Position numbers and translations under genes: made by a program. Of a stretch of DNA of 64,000 bases, positions 23,441-36,500 are shown piece after piece. The stretch is from Diphasiastrum complanatum (lineage: Eukaryota > Streptophyta > Lycopodiopsida > Lycopodiales > Lycopodiaceae). Below the pieces are notes generated by a model, which did no database searches, was not told where the DNA came from, and saw only the letters and a program-made list of their open reading frames with translations. Every line of letters starts with the position of its first letter. The first letter of the stretch is position 1. Location: contig CM055097.1 in assembly GCA_029204225.1 (NCBI GenBank), positions 44,420,942 to 44,484,941 of the forward strand, written 5' to 3'.

Positions 23441-23908
23441 TTGCGGATCACATACAAGTGTAAGATTGGATTGAAAGAGATTGCTTGTGATGGATTCAAC
23501 CAAAATTGTTCCCCTTAATCTACGCTTCACATGGCATGATGCATTTTTTTTAAGTTGGCCTTAACTATTTGAAATTGGGTCCTTGCTGTACTTATTTTGT
23601 GTAGTTCATTGTTGAAAAATCTACTTAGTCCTATGACAACTATATTGATTAGCTTGACGTGACCATAAATATCAATTGCCACATGGTGTACTGCTTGCAA
23701 CAAGGGGTTATTTGCATTGGCAAACCCCCCGGTACACTTAAGAACACAAATCTGTGCTTTGAATGGAGGGAATATACAAGCTTCCACCTTAGGAACTCTA
23801 GATGTCACCTTCAATCTTGTCCTCGAAGGCACTCTTGAAGCTCTCAATGTCACCTTCACCTTCAACCTTGTCTTTGGAGGCACTAAAAGGTGGGACCATC
23901 CCAAGAGT

Positions 23909-23952
23909 AGCACACTAGATTCTCTAGTCTAGCACACTAGATTCTCTAGTCT
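23909..23952. repeat. Exact 22-bp tandem duplication
   Basis: AGCACACTAGATTCTCTAGT plus CT occurs twice without a gap (23909-23930 and 23931-23952). It has no evident function. Confidence 0.9.
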
Positions 23953-24273
23953 ATGCATTGGGCCAACTATCAAGGTTTTTTTTATGATCATATGAATTCC
24001 ATAGACTTTATGATATTCTCATTCACATGTTATAATAAGCCATATCTATTGTGACAATTTGCCAAAAAAATTACATAAATGTCATTTTGAGGATGATTTT
24101 GAGCAACAAACCGGTTTTTTTTAATTTTTATGACGATTTCAATGCATGCAGAGGGCAAAGATTCTCGTGATATGTCGAATCAGCTGCTTTGGTTTTTATT
24201 TTTTTTGTTTTAGCTTGGCTCGCCTATTCTCGCCATTGGCAGCCCGATCCAATTGGTCGGTGCAGCATCAGCG

Positions 24274-24573
24274 ATGGCGGGTTGCAGACAAGGTGCTGTG
24301 CCTAGGCTTTTTGGGTGCTCCTGGGAGCCTCACAACAAGTCAGGATTCGTTCATACACACGTCGGATTTGTGCAGAGGTGGCGTCTTGGTGGAGCATCAC
24401 AGAGCTCTGATGCAACACCACTTTTGGTTTCAAAGATTGTTGGGAGCAGCAGATCGGGATCGGTAACCCATAGGAATTTTGTGGTCATGGCTGCTGCCGC
24501 TGCTGCTGAAAGCAACCAAGATAACCTCCCTGCTGTCAGCAATGTGGTGACCGTCAGGCATGCGGATCTCCTG
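24274..24573 (+). CDS. Exon 1 of the 2OG-oxygenase-like gene (transit peptide)
   Basis: I chose the first in-frame ATG, 24274, giving MAGCRQGAVPRLFGCSWEPH and on. An internal Met at 24487 (MAAAAAAESNQDNL) is an alternative start. The exon is GC-richer than its surroundings. It ends at CTG followed by the donor GTACTCC (24574), after HADLL. The 100 residues are rich in Ser, Arg, Gly and Ala with few acids, as expected for plastid or mitochondrial import. Confidence 0.6.
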
Positions 24574-27500
24574 GTACTCCGAATCGCTCTTCTAATCGCT
24601 TGTCGTTTTCTTGACCAGTAATTCAATGCAATAATAACCGTATTTGCATAAAAAAGGGATCGATTTCACCAAGAGCACCTGCTGAGCTCTTTGTTTCAGC
24701 CAATTGTGCATCAATAGCGCAATGCACAATTGACAAGTCAGAGAACTTGCAACGTCTTACATCTCTTTGTTTAGCACTAGTGAAGGGCTTTGCATATAGT
24801 GAAGGAAAACTAGACTTTGATAGTTGCTGCTTGTTTATCTACCTCTGCCTAAAGGACGCTGACGCCTTTCAGTCCTGAGGCTGACGAAGATTACGAAATA
24901 TTAGAGCGATTAACATAGAGGCTGGCAGAAGCAATACACCCGAAGGAACGAGAATGACACACATCATTTGATTATTGTGGATTGACACTAAACTTTATCC
25001 AAATTGAGCATTTATTATTAAAGACGAACAAAGACAATGCTAATTGAGCATTTACGTTCTAGTCATGCCTTGGTACATTGCGTACATTAGAGACTCTTAT
25101 AGTAATGAGCCAACTAGCTAAGAGTGTCTCGTCCGAGTTGCAAAGTTACGAGGAGCTCAACGACGCTTCTAATTCTGCATGAAATCATGAATATGAAAAT
25201 GGAAAATTCAAAAATTTCTATTAGAGACAAATTATGGTCTAGGAATAAGAAGCGATTTTTGTGAAAAATTCGTAAAAATGTAGGCACAAGAACCAGGAGG
25301 AATTGTGAGTCACGATGATTAAATAATCTTTTTCATTTTAAGGACATCTCTTAAAAGGTAGCATGGTCTCGAAAATAGAAGCAGAAAAACATAACAATCA
25401 AAATTTGTGCTACGGATTCTTTTTTGTGCAAAAGCTTTTGAGACAATTGGGGCAATAGGAACTCGTGGAAAATCAAGTAGCATATTGAACTATTCTTATG
25501 GGAGCAAGTTATTCCAATATTTTCATGGAGAAATGAGTTTCCCAACTCTGTTCCCCCAAGTGGAAAATACCCCAAGGAAACTTTTGGGGGAAGCATTTTT
25601 TCATGCTAAAAATTATTCCCTTTTGTGGGGAATACGTTTTCCCACTGGGCTATTACCATTGAGGGCATGTCCCTACGGGACCCATGTATCCTAAATTGCC
25701 CTAATCTCTAGAACTTTTTACTAAGGGCCTCTAGATACCATATATGGTGGTCATTTGCTCATTACATAGCTTATGTTCTTGTTTGTCATTCTTTAGTTGT
25801 TAGGCAGCTTATGATTTGTTGTTGCTTGTAGGGCTTTATCCATTGATTATATTAGATGCTTTTGGCCATTCTTGTGGGGGATTGATTGATTGTGTTTTTA
25901 ACTGTCATTTATGCTTCATTGATACTATATCCAGAGATCGAGTGACGAGTCTATAACTTAGGATCAGAGCACTTTCCTTCCTCGGTTGGAGTGCTAATTT
26001 TCTCTGCACTTGGTGGATCTCCATTTTGTCTGGCAGATCTTTAGTGGACAATTAGCGGAAGCACTTCAGCTACACTTAGTGACCCCAAAAAAAAGAACTT
26101 TTTTTTTTTTCATGTAGATTATTTCCGGTTCAGAACTACAATAGGTTATGAGAGATTCAAGCAAAATCTAACAAAAACCATCATAAACCGGCTAGAATCA
26201 ACCATAGTCCATATTGCTATGGAGAATGCCAATATTGATCGATCTTAGCAACATGCAACACTAAGGGAATGCCAATGTAGGTAATGGAAAAACGAATCTT
26301 CTCAATACCATCACTAATGTGCATCACAACGTCATGATCTAAAAACCCAGTACCTAACTGTTGAAATAACACGTTGACAGGTCATAGTTGTACGAGTTTA
26401 TGTGCTTGTGCGAGGTCTCTCATCTAGATTCTAGATGCAATCGAAAATTGAAGGAAGGACTAAACCTTACATAAAACTTTAGCATGCCTCGACCCTCTTG
26501 TATCTAGATTTTAAGGTGCCTGGTGTAGTATCTTGCATATTTGATCACGATTCACATGCGTCTTCGTATCTCATTTACCTACCCTTGGCTCTCATCTATA
26601 CTAACTATAAGAGATTTGAAATTGTAAAGGCTAACCAAGGACTAACCTGACATGTTACCTACTACCTACTACCTACTGAATAGGATACAGTTTGCCACAG
26701 TCTAGAAATTATACTCAATACCCATTGCCCAAGTTCGAAGTTCCAACCATATGGCATATTCGAAATCTATGCTCACCCTCAAGTTTGGGAGTTTGCACTG
26801 TGCAGCCAATGTATCAATCCACCCACAGACGCTACCCGTGGCATTCTTTACCAATGACCATTAAGGTTCTATAATCCATTCCACCAGGTAAATGCCTTGC
26901 CTGATTTGAATGATCATTGATTACAATTTACTCAGAGCTTATGCATCAGTTTATGCCTGTCTCAGTAATGTGAATCATGATTAAGCCTCAGAAATAATCA
27001 AATTTTGATAAAAATACAAAAACCCTAAAACCGGTTCGAACGATTCGACGGTTCGAACTTGGCCCGTCTGATTCTTGTACCATCGAATCGGCTGGTTTGA
27101 ACTGCCGGTTCAGATTGGGTATTTAGACATTGAAGCATACAGTATTCCCATACATGCAAGTCATTACTATTGATACTCCACACCATGCCAATAGTCGACC
27201 TAACCCATGCAATAGCTCCACATGTCATTAGATGTATGATTGGGTCCTCACAAGGTTATTAATTACATTTCTGGCCTAGTCCGGAATAACGAGGCGTACT
27301 GGAGTACCGAGTATCCAAGTCTAGGATTATGCCGAATCCCATATACAGGACTTGGACGTAACAATTGATACACGATATGATCTAAACAGTGCTCTAAAAC
27401 GATGGACATATATTTAATCGAGTGATCTTCAAGTGTAAATATATACCCATACAACCACTAAGAGCATGCTAGAGACCCCTTTTATTTCATTCAATCTACT

Positions 27501-30500
27501 TCCTTGAAGCATTTGCTTATATCATATGTCTTGGTATTTTAATAACTCTCTCACTTTGATTATGCAACTTTGGATAACCCTTACTAGCTAAGAATACAAT
27601 CAACTTCCAATTTTCAAAAAATCATTTGCCAAGATTCTCATTGATAATCAAACTAGGCTAGCCACAATACACATACATTGTTATACCCTCTTTTGGCGAA
27701 TTATAAATTTGACTGGAACAAGTTTTAGCCACATGGTCAATATCAAGAATCCAATCTCTAGAAATTCTCTCCACGATCCCAATCCAGTTTTACAAATTTA
27801 GCTAGTTTACTTTAATTTTATTAGACAAATCATTTCTTCAAAAATGACTTTATTTATGTCCAACTTTAGTCGTATGTCCTTTTGGTGCCCAATGACCAGT
27901 TTTAGGTCAACTATTTTAAGTGCACGATGTGTGGTGGCATATAATCCAAAATCATAACATGCCAATCTTCCTTCACAGAAAGAACCATTTTTATTCATAG
28001 CAATGTCCCTTTCTATCTCACCAAGAGCTATTGACCACATATTGGTCAAACACATGTCTATAAGATAAAATATCAAGTGAATCATTGCTCTAAAACCAAT
28101 CTCTAAAACTCATAACCAAGTTCACATCATCAGTCACCTTGACAGTCCAACTCAACAACGATACGACCAATTGTCCATGAAAATTTTATGCTTTCAAACA
28201 TCATGGAACAAAATCGTTCCAACAAAATTGAGAGTCGAAATCCCTGCCAATTTCAATATTTCGAAACAATGAACAAGCCTTTGGCACTTTGTTTATACCT
28301 CATACATGAACGGTCTAGTTTGACAATAGAAACTTGAACTTGCTATTGAATTTCTCTCTCCCATAAAAAAGGTTGGTCAATAGAAATGCTTAAATGACTT
28401 GGTCTCCCAAAGTGCTCGTTTCAAATATCAATCACTCAAAATCCATCTTGATCAAGGTCTAACTTCAACTATAACTCACAAGGCTCAAAAAAGCCGTAGG
28501 TTTAAAATTACCTCAAAACAATATCAAGGCATCTTCTCAATCTCTTAGAGAGTCCATTATGACAAATTTCCCAAACATCAATATCTGCAAGAACGTGTGT
28601 ATAATGCAGAATAAGCAACTCATGAGATCATTCGTCCTCGATAGAAGATAATAAGCTCCCAATGAAAGATTGGATATATCCCATGCACACAAATCTCTAA
28701 AAGTTACATTCCAACTCTATTGAACTCAACCAAATGCGAATTCTCAAACTTCAATCACATTGAAGTTTAACTCTATGACAATTCCTAGGGAATTTCCATA
28801 AGAAATGGATCAAATACTTTTGTGATACCTTCAAAAGTCTCACATCTCGAGAATCTTCACCCTAAAGTCTCAAAACTATGAGGAGGCTGATTACTCTACA
28901 TTCGTTGTTGATTTCAACAATTCATCTCTACGCATCAAAATGTTAGTCATTTTGATTAAATTTCTGATTATAGGTTAGCTCTTGTTCTTGTATTACATCA
29001 TATGTAATCTATTGAACACAAAATTTGATTATCACAAATATCAATGATCAATATATTTATTTGTGAATGAGTCTAAGCACTCATACTTTTCTTACACACA
29101 TTGTAGAGAATTTATATACCATATAGAAAACCTGTCAAAAATTACCATTACAAAAACTTTTCATTGCATGAAAGACCATTGTGGATGGCGAATCGCCACT
29201 CCATGCAAGTTTCGATTTTTACTACCTACAACAAGTTGAATTTAAAGTTTCCTATACAGTTTTGTTTCTAAAGGTGCAAGATACCCATGTTAGACATGTA
29301 GTATCACCTATATTATTTCGGTTTGACATGCGACGGGTACATACAAAGGACTCCCCACTATGTAATTAGGTTTACCTCTTGTATTGAGGTGATGTATGGA
29401 TTTGATCCTTTGACTTTCACATGGTATCAAAGCCTCTAGTGAGTACACGCAGTATCCTGGATTCGTTGATTTTAGCATTACATGAAGTACTTTGAACACT
29501 CCAAAAAGAGCTAGAGGGACGACAATTTATGATCATGGAGAATGGAATTTGCAAGAAATCAATTGCAAGTGGTTGTATACAGTTACGAATAGAGCCACAG
29601 CTGATCTAGAACTAAGCTATGAAAGCATCACATAAGCAAGACTTAACCCTAGAAAGCAGGAAAGAGAGAGATTAAGGAGGCTAAAGAGAGAGATCAATAT
29701 TGCTCTTTCATTCACCTCTAAAGCTTGTATTTATCATTTGCTGGAGTTTATAAACCTTCAGAAGTGTGGTTAACATGTGGTTGTATAGGTTGAATCAATA
29801 TCTTAGTGTGTTGATCATATGTTGATCAAGTTTGTTCAATTCTAGGTATTCTTGGCAGCCTAGTATTGTGTATTTCTAAAAATGCAAGTAACTCTTCACA
29901 TCATAACTATATTTGGTCACTTGCTAGAAAGTTTGAGAGCTTAAGCAAGAGTGTGTTCAGGTTGGTTTGAGTTTGTAATCCATTCTTAGTGTGTGCAAAG
30001 TGTTGCATGTGTTTCAATCTTCCTTTCTATGCTTGGAAACCAGCCAGGTTTAGGGTCCTAGATCTTCTGAGATCTCCTTATCCATCATTTGTTGAGAGGA
30101 AAGTGAGTGCTAGGTGCATTAGGACAGAGCCTAAAAGTTGAAGAATCATTATATTCATGGCTTCCAATGGTGGGATCATGTTAGAAACTAATGATAGGTT
30201 GAGTTCATCAAACTACTCTACCTGGAAAGTGAGGATGGAATCCTTACTTGAGTTGAATGAACTCATGGACATAGTTGCAGGAACTGAAGAGAGACCACCC
30301 ACAGTTCAAGAGCAACAAAGGTTTGATAAAAAGGCTAAAAGGGCTCTTCATATCATTAAAATGAATGTTACCAATGAACTTCTCAAGGAAGTTGGTAAGT
30401 GTCAAAGTGCAAGTGAGGCATGGAATGCCTTGAAGAAACTCTTTGAAACAAAGTCCAAATCTAGGGTATTGACCCTAAGGAGGCAAATATTTTCTAGTAG

Positions 30501-33500
30501 ACAAAGAGAGGGAGAAAGTGCTCATGCATTTGTCTTGAGGGTTAAGTCCTTAAGTGATGATCTAGCATGCATTGATGAAAGCATAAAAGATGGTGAAATA
30601 GTCCAGGTTATGTTGAATGGTTTGCTAGATGAACATGCTAACCTTGTGCAAAGTTTTGCCATTCAAAGAGTCTTGCCAAGTGTGGTTGACTTGCAAGAAA
30701 TCTTATTCGCTGAAGGACATAGGTTGCAATCACAGCTTGATGGTGCATCCTTGCAAGGTGGAGGTGAAGAGGCTTTCTTCACAAAAGGCAAAGTCAAAGG
30801 CAAAGGTAAAGGCAAAGGGGAATGGGTGGTAACTCGGATCATGATGATCACTCTTCCTCCTCCTCTTCTACTTCTTTTAGAAAGAAAGATAATTCAAAGT
30901 TCAAGTGCTTTTATTGTGGGATAAAAGGTCATTTTGCAAACGAATGTCATAAGAAGCAAAGTAATGAAGGTAGCAAGCAAAACAACTTTTGTACTTCTAA
31001 TGAGGATCTAGATTCTTGTGATTCTCTCATGATGTGTTCTTCAAGTCTAATGTCAAGTGGAAGTGACAAGGATTCATGGTGGATAGATAGTGGATGTAGT
31101 TCACACATGACTAGTCACAAGGAGTTTTTACTTCTTTGATCTCTTATGTTGAAACCAAGAAAGTGGTTCACATGCCAAATGGTGGTGAGTGTATGATCAA
31201 AGGTATTGGCTCAATTCCTATTTGCCTTTTTACTAATAGGACTGCAAGGCTTGACGGTGTTCTTTACATCCCTTCACTTTCAAGGAATTTGCTAAGTGTT
31301 GGTCAAATGTTAAAGAAAGAGTACAAGACAAAGTTTGTTGGGGATGTTTGCTTCATTACTAAGGGAGATGTGTTGATTGCTAGGGGCAATAGACAAGGTA
31401 AACTTTACAAGCTTGATGCATTTGTTATGTCTAACAAGAGGAATGAAATGGATGTTGGTGGTTCTCTCAACTTTCAAAAGTCAATTCCTAGTATCAATAA
31501 GATTGGTAGATCTTATGCAAAGTCTAAAGAGCTTCCTTATGCTAGATCTAGGTTGAGATCTAATGAGCTTCTTGGAGATAGTTATTGTTATGCTAACTTG
31601 GCAACTTTTGGTGAATCTATGATCAATGTTTTGGATCCATTGGATCTTGAAGATGGACTAGTGCTACCTACTAGTCAAATGGAGTCATGTGGTGCTAAAT
31701 TAGTATCATGTCTGAACTCTTCTACTCATAGATTTCCAAGTCTTGGTGGCTCTTCAATGGAACTACATGGCAAGTGCAAAAATGGAAAAGGTAAAAAGAG
31801 ATCTAACTTCATCAATGGAGGTGATGAAAACTTTTCTTTGGAAATGGTTGTTGCTAATGACTTATTTACTCATTTGGAAGAAGATGGTGCTTTGAGCATG
31901 ATTGAAGAAAAAGTTTCTTTTGCATCTTCATGTGATGAGTCCAAGAAACTCATTTGTGCAACAAGTGGTGTCACATGTATTCATAAAGAAAGTAAATCAA
32001 ATTCTATTATGAGACTTGGTGAGGAAGATCTCAAGTCAAAAGGGAGAGATGAGTGTGAAGTGTTTAAAGTAGGATGTACTTTGAATGATGCTTTTGTGAA
32101 TGATAGTGAGGGTTCATTATCATTAAGGATTGCATATTCAATGCAATCAATAGTACCATCATCGTAGAGCACAAACGTCCTCTCTACTCCACTCTGTACA
32201 TTGATGAATTGGAAGTCTTCATCGCACAATCCCTCATAGAGCTTGCAAACAACGATGACGGGAGGTTTTAGCACCCACACCTCGATGAGCTCCCAGATAT
32301 TCTCAACCTCAAATGAGACATCCAACATGTCTATACATACAACAATACTCCAAATCAACCTCCTCAAACAACCAAATCGAGCAAACTTTAAGCTACAATT
32401 GTTTATACTTTTTCATTATTTTGTTGAAGATTTTTGAGATGTACCTCTTTTGTCTTGTGTAGATTTTCAAGATGTACCTCTTTAGTCTCGTGTAACATGA
32501 CAAAAATCTTTCTTTATTTTTGTCTTTCATTGTCCATGCTAGGAAGGAAGAGCAAAGCTGAAATTGATCCCCTCCTCCAAGCCCTACCGGTTGTTACACT
32601 CCTATGGCATAAGCTTGTCAAATCATTGAAAGTTGTGTGTACAATGAATCTCCTTACATCCATAGGTATCTCTTGTAGTACCTTCCCCACTATTCCAATC
32701 CCAAGGCATGTGGCATCCATGCATGGCTGGCCAGGAAACCTTGGACCCACAAGTACCCGAACTAGTAAATAGTACTTGTGGGACTCTATTGGTTACCACC
32801 TCAGTGCACTGTCACACCCAATAGTGGAACGACTACCCACTTCGGTCAACTACCGACTAACCTTACGGCCCATATAACCATAGGAGGACTCTGTTGTTGG
32901 GCACAACAGTTACGCATACTCGTGGAGTGCAACTCTACACCATGTCAAAAACTGTGACACACCCCACATGACTGCCATGTGCCTATCGATGTGGGGTCAC
33001 TAGACCTTAACAATGGTCATAGGACCCTATACTTACCACTCTTGGCAGGAGCATGGCCGGCCAACAACTAGGTCCTAACACCCGTAGTATGCACAGGTCC
33101 TTGAGTTCCAAGGAGATGGATTTTTCCTAGCTTAAGATGCTATGGCTCCTTTCTTTGAAGTTTCTTTCTCAACCAATTTCCTTCTTATTGATAACCAATC
33201 ATTTCATCCACCATATGCTTTTGCCGAAGTCAAGCTTCCACAAACCATTCCTAAATTGCTTTTAGGTTTATGTTATGTTATTTGGTGCAACTGATATGCT
33301 TTTTGTTTGTTGTCCATGTGTCCAACATGAAAGCTCATAAGACTAGACTTTAAGAGATTTAATCGTGTCAATCTAGATTTCCTAAAGACTAGAAAAAGAT
33401 TTATTGGCATTAGCTTGCCATCTTATCGAATGTATCCAAGCTTAAGGATGTCTTAAGAGGTCACACCCAAAGCCGCTTTGAGGCAATGCTCGATCTATGG

Positions 33501-36500
33501 ATATTGTATTAGTGAAGCATAAATAATAAGCTACCTAATGACTAAAGAATTACTAACCAAATCATAAGCTATCAAATGAGCAAATAACAACCCTATATAG
33601 ACCATCTAATGGCCCTTAGTGGAACCTTCTAGTGATTAGACACCTTAGGGTACCTGGGTCCAATAAATAAGGACATGCCCTCAATGGGAATGGTTCAATC
33701 ATAAGAACTATCTCAAAAATATTCTGAACCCAGGGAAATACTGAAGGAGGCAATTTTTTGGTGCCGTTGTCGGGGAATGGCCCAATCTCTTCTTAATTGC
33801 TTAGCATTTTCTCTTTTTCATCATGTTCCATGGTAAACTGCATTAGGGATCACCATATTGATCTCGGCACTCGCCATGTGTCTTCTCATTTTTAGTTCTT
33901 GAAAAATCCAAAATTTTCTTGCTAAGAGTCCACTTCCTTTTTATCGAGGAACAAGAAATGTAGACTATGTTGCTTCATGGGAGCCCAAGGTAAGATAAGC
34001 TCATTACGATTCCCAAGCTTCAGTCAAGAGGAATCCTCAAAGGAGTATTAAAATCTCTCTTGTGAGACTGCAAATTGTTTAGTATTGACGACGAACAATA
34101 TAGTGTGATCCACCTTTCTAGAGAGTCAATATTCTTCTAGTATCCAAACCACATTACAATCTCTTGTTGCTTTGTGTCTCAAGGTAAATCATTTGTCAAT
34201 AAATAAAAAATAGCAACAAGCATATTATGATATCGAGATAGTCTCCATTATAGACCTTGGGAGTGATTTTTAATCCCTAGGCAAGATCCTATGAAGGTTG
34301 AGGAAGGAAAGGCAAAGGTGAATCTTGACCTAAATAAACCTGACAAGTAAAATGACGGTGTAGGCTTATGGAGTGTAGAGGGTTTATCAAGGGCAAGCAA
34401 GGTAAATCGAGATGGACCATGGAACGGCATAATGAGGTTATAAATAGGTTGAATAAAGGAGGATTTGATAGGTACTATTTCGTTGTGGAGGGCAGAATGA
34501 AGTGATGGAAGATTGCACATTTTTTTGATCATAGTCAAAGCTTGGACTTTATCTCTAGACTTGGTGCCAAGAATCTAGTTTTACAGCTATCCAAGAGTTT
34601 TTTGTGTGAATAATGTTGTTAGAATTCTCCATGCATCAAAGAGAAGTCCAAAATCTGCAAAATTTTGTGCCCCATTCTAATTGGATACCATCTTTGTGAG
34701 ATATGTTGCCATTTTCTCTACATTAAGTTTCTTTGAATCACTTAATCATTTGGTTGTTAAAATCTGCAAAACCTGTGCCACATTCAAACCTTTTTTTTTC
34801 CTGATTTTTATTAAATGTACACTGATTGCTGGCATCTCCACGCTAAGTTTTGTTTGAGCTTTGAATATTATCATTTGTTAGATATCATTCAACAGAATCA
34901 TAATAAAATCGTACATTTGCTTTGAGAAAAGTACAAATGAAGTACAAAACCTTAAATAGTCAGCATTTTCACTTTGCTATCGTATTGTTTGTCACACACC
35001 ATTATCAAGTCAATAGGGATACTTTGCCATTAATGTGACGCAAAACAATTGGCTAGATTGTGTCTTTTATACGACTTCGTTTCTTTTGTCTTGTAGAACA
35101 AAAGCTCTGATCTAGCTGCGGTTCTGGAAGAAGGATTTGGACCTTCTGGACTTGGAATTATTGCAATCTCTGGAGTAAATCTTTATCTTTTGATAACATG
35201 TTATTAGAAGTTTGTTTCGCCATTTTCTTTTCAAATTCCTTTAGAACTAAGATGTTTCTTCATCTTAATCATTTTTTGGTATATATCCATTTTGTTTTAC
35301 TTTCATTAAGGTGAACTCAAACTCCAGTCTTCCAGGTGAAAGAAGACGTCAACCACTAGGCCACACGTCAAGGACTCGTTCTGTTTACTGATAGCAGGAT
35401 GACAGTTTGTATAAAAAATATGCATTGGTTTTGTATTCTGTTTGGTCCTTACGATGTCCATAAATCTTCATTTGATTTTAGGTAATCTTGCAACACTCTG
35501 CTAATTAATAGGCTAATTATTTCCTATTAGATGTCATACTCAGAATCTTGAGGCTCTGTTGAGTTGATTCTCTAGTTAGCATGAGTTTTAATATAAGATA
35601 GGAACCCACAAATTGCATCTTTTTTTCCTTGAAGTGTGTTTAGAATGTTTTAGCAGGTAGATTGGTTTATCAATGTACGTATCAATCTCAAGCATGTGCA
35701 TTTTTTGTAAATAGTAGAAGAATGGAATAGCCAATGCTCATCTTTCTGATATAAGAACGAAGACATTGAAGATTGACGCAAATGAAAATGCTAATAAACG
35801 ATATGCCACTAATGCTTCAAAATGAAGACATGGATGCTGGAAACAAATATAAACAAATCACCACAACATAACACAAATTGAGAGAATCCTGCAAATGTGA
35901 AGAGCAAGATGATGTAGAACAATTCTCATGACCATCACATTATCTAGGTTGAACTTAGATTGAAGTTTGATAAACTGATCTCCAGGTACTCTTTGATTCT
36001 ACCTATTCTCCATACAAGAACCAAATAGAACGAGCATGAATAGGCTTATTTGTACCGTGTAAGGGACAGAAGTAGAGCTTGGGTCTGTGCAATGGGACCT
36101 AATGATAACGAATATGTTTCTCTAGTAAATGCCATATATTAAATGAAGTTCCCAAACCATATGGTCTAATTCTAGACACAATTCAATTTGTGTGAACAAC
36201 AATCACTCATTGCTCTGGTAGTTTTAAGATTGCTCCCATCCCGAACAAGGTAATGTGATTTATTATTATTGTATCTAAGATTGTCATGCTAGCGATCATG
36301 AATATGAACATAGAGAAAAATCGCAAATCTTGATTCAAGAAAGAGATCTTACATTTATTTTACAATGTAACATGTAATCCATTTCAATGATGTATATGTT
36401 ACCATTGGTAAATCGAAGAGCTTCTAATATTTCTGTTTGATTTGTACTATCACGATTGATTCATGTCTTGCAAATTTAGTTGACCTACTTGCTAAGACAT

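Noticed and set aside
24146-24466. 106-codon frame overlapping exon 1
   Set aside because: The +1-shifted frame joins in phase with exon 2 and looks like a transit peptide; this one does not.
27028-27110. GGTTCGAAC words resembling a tRNA B-box
   Set aside because: No A-box or cloverleaf arms at the right distance; the words repeat locally.
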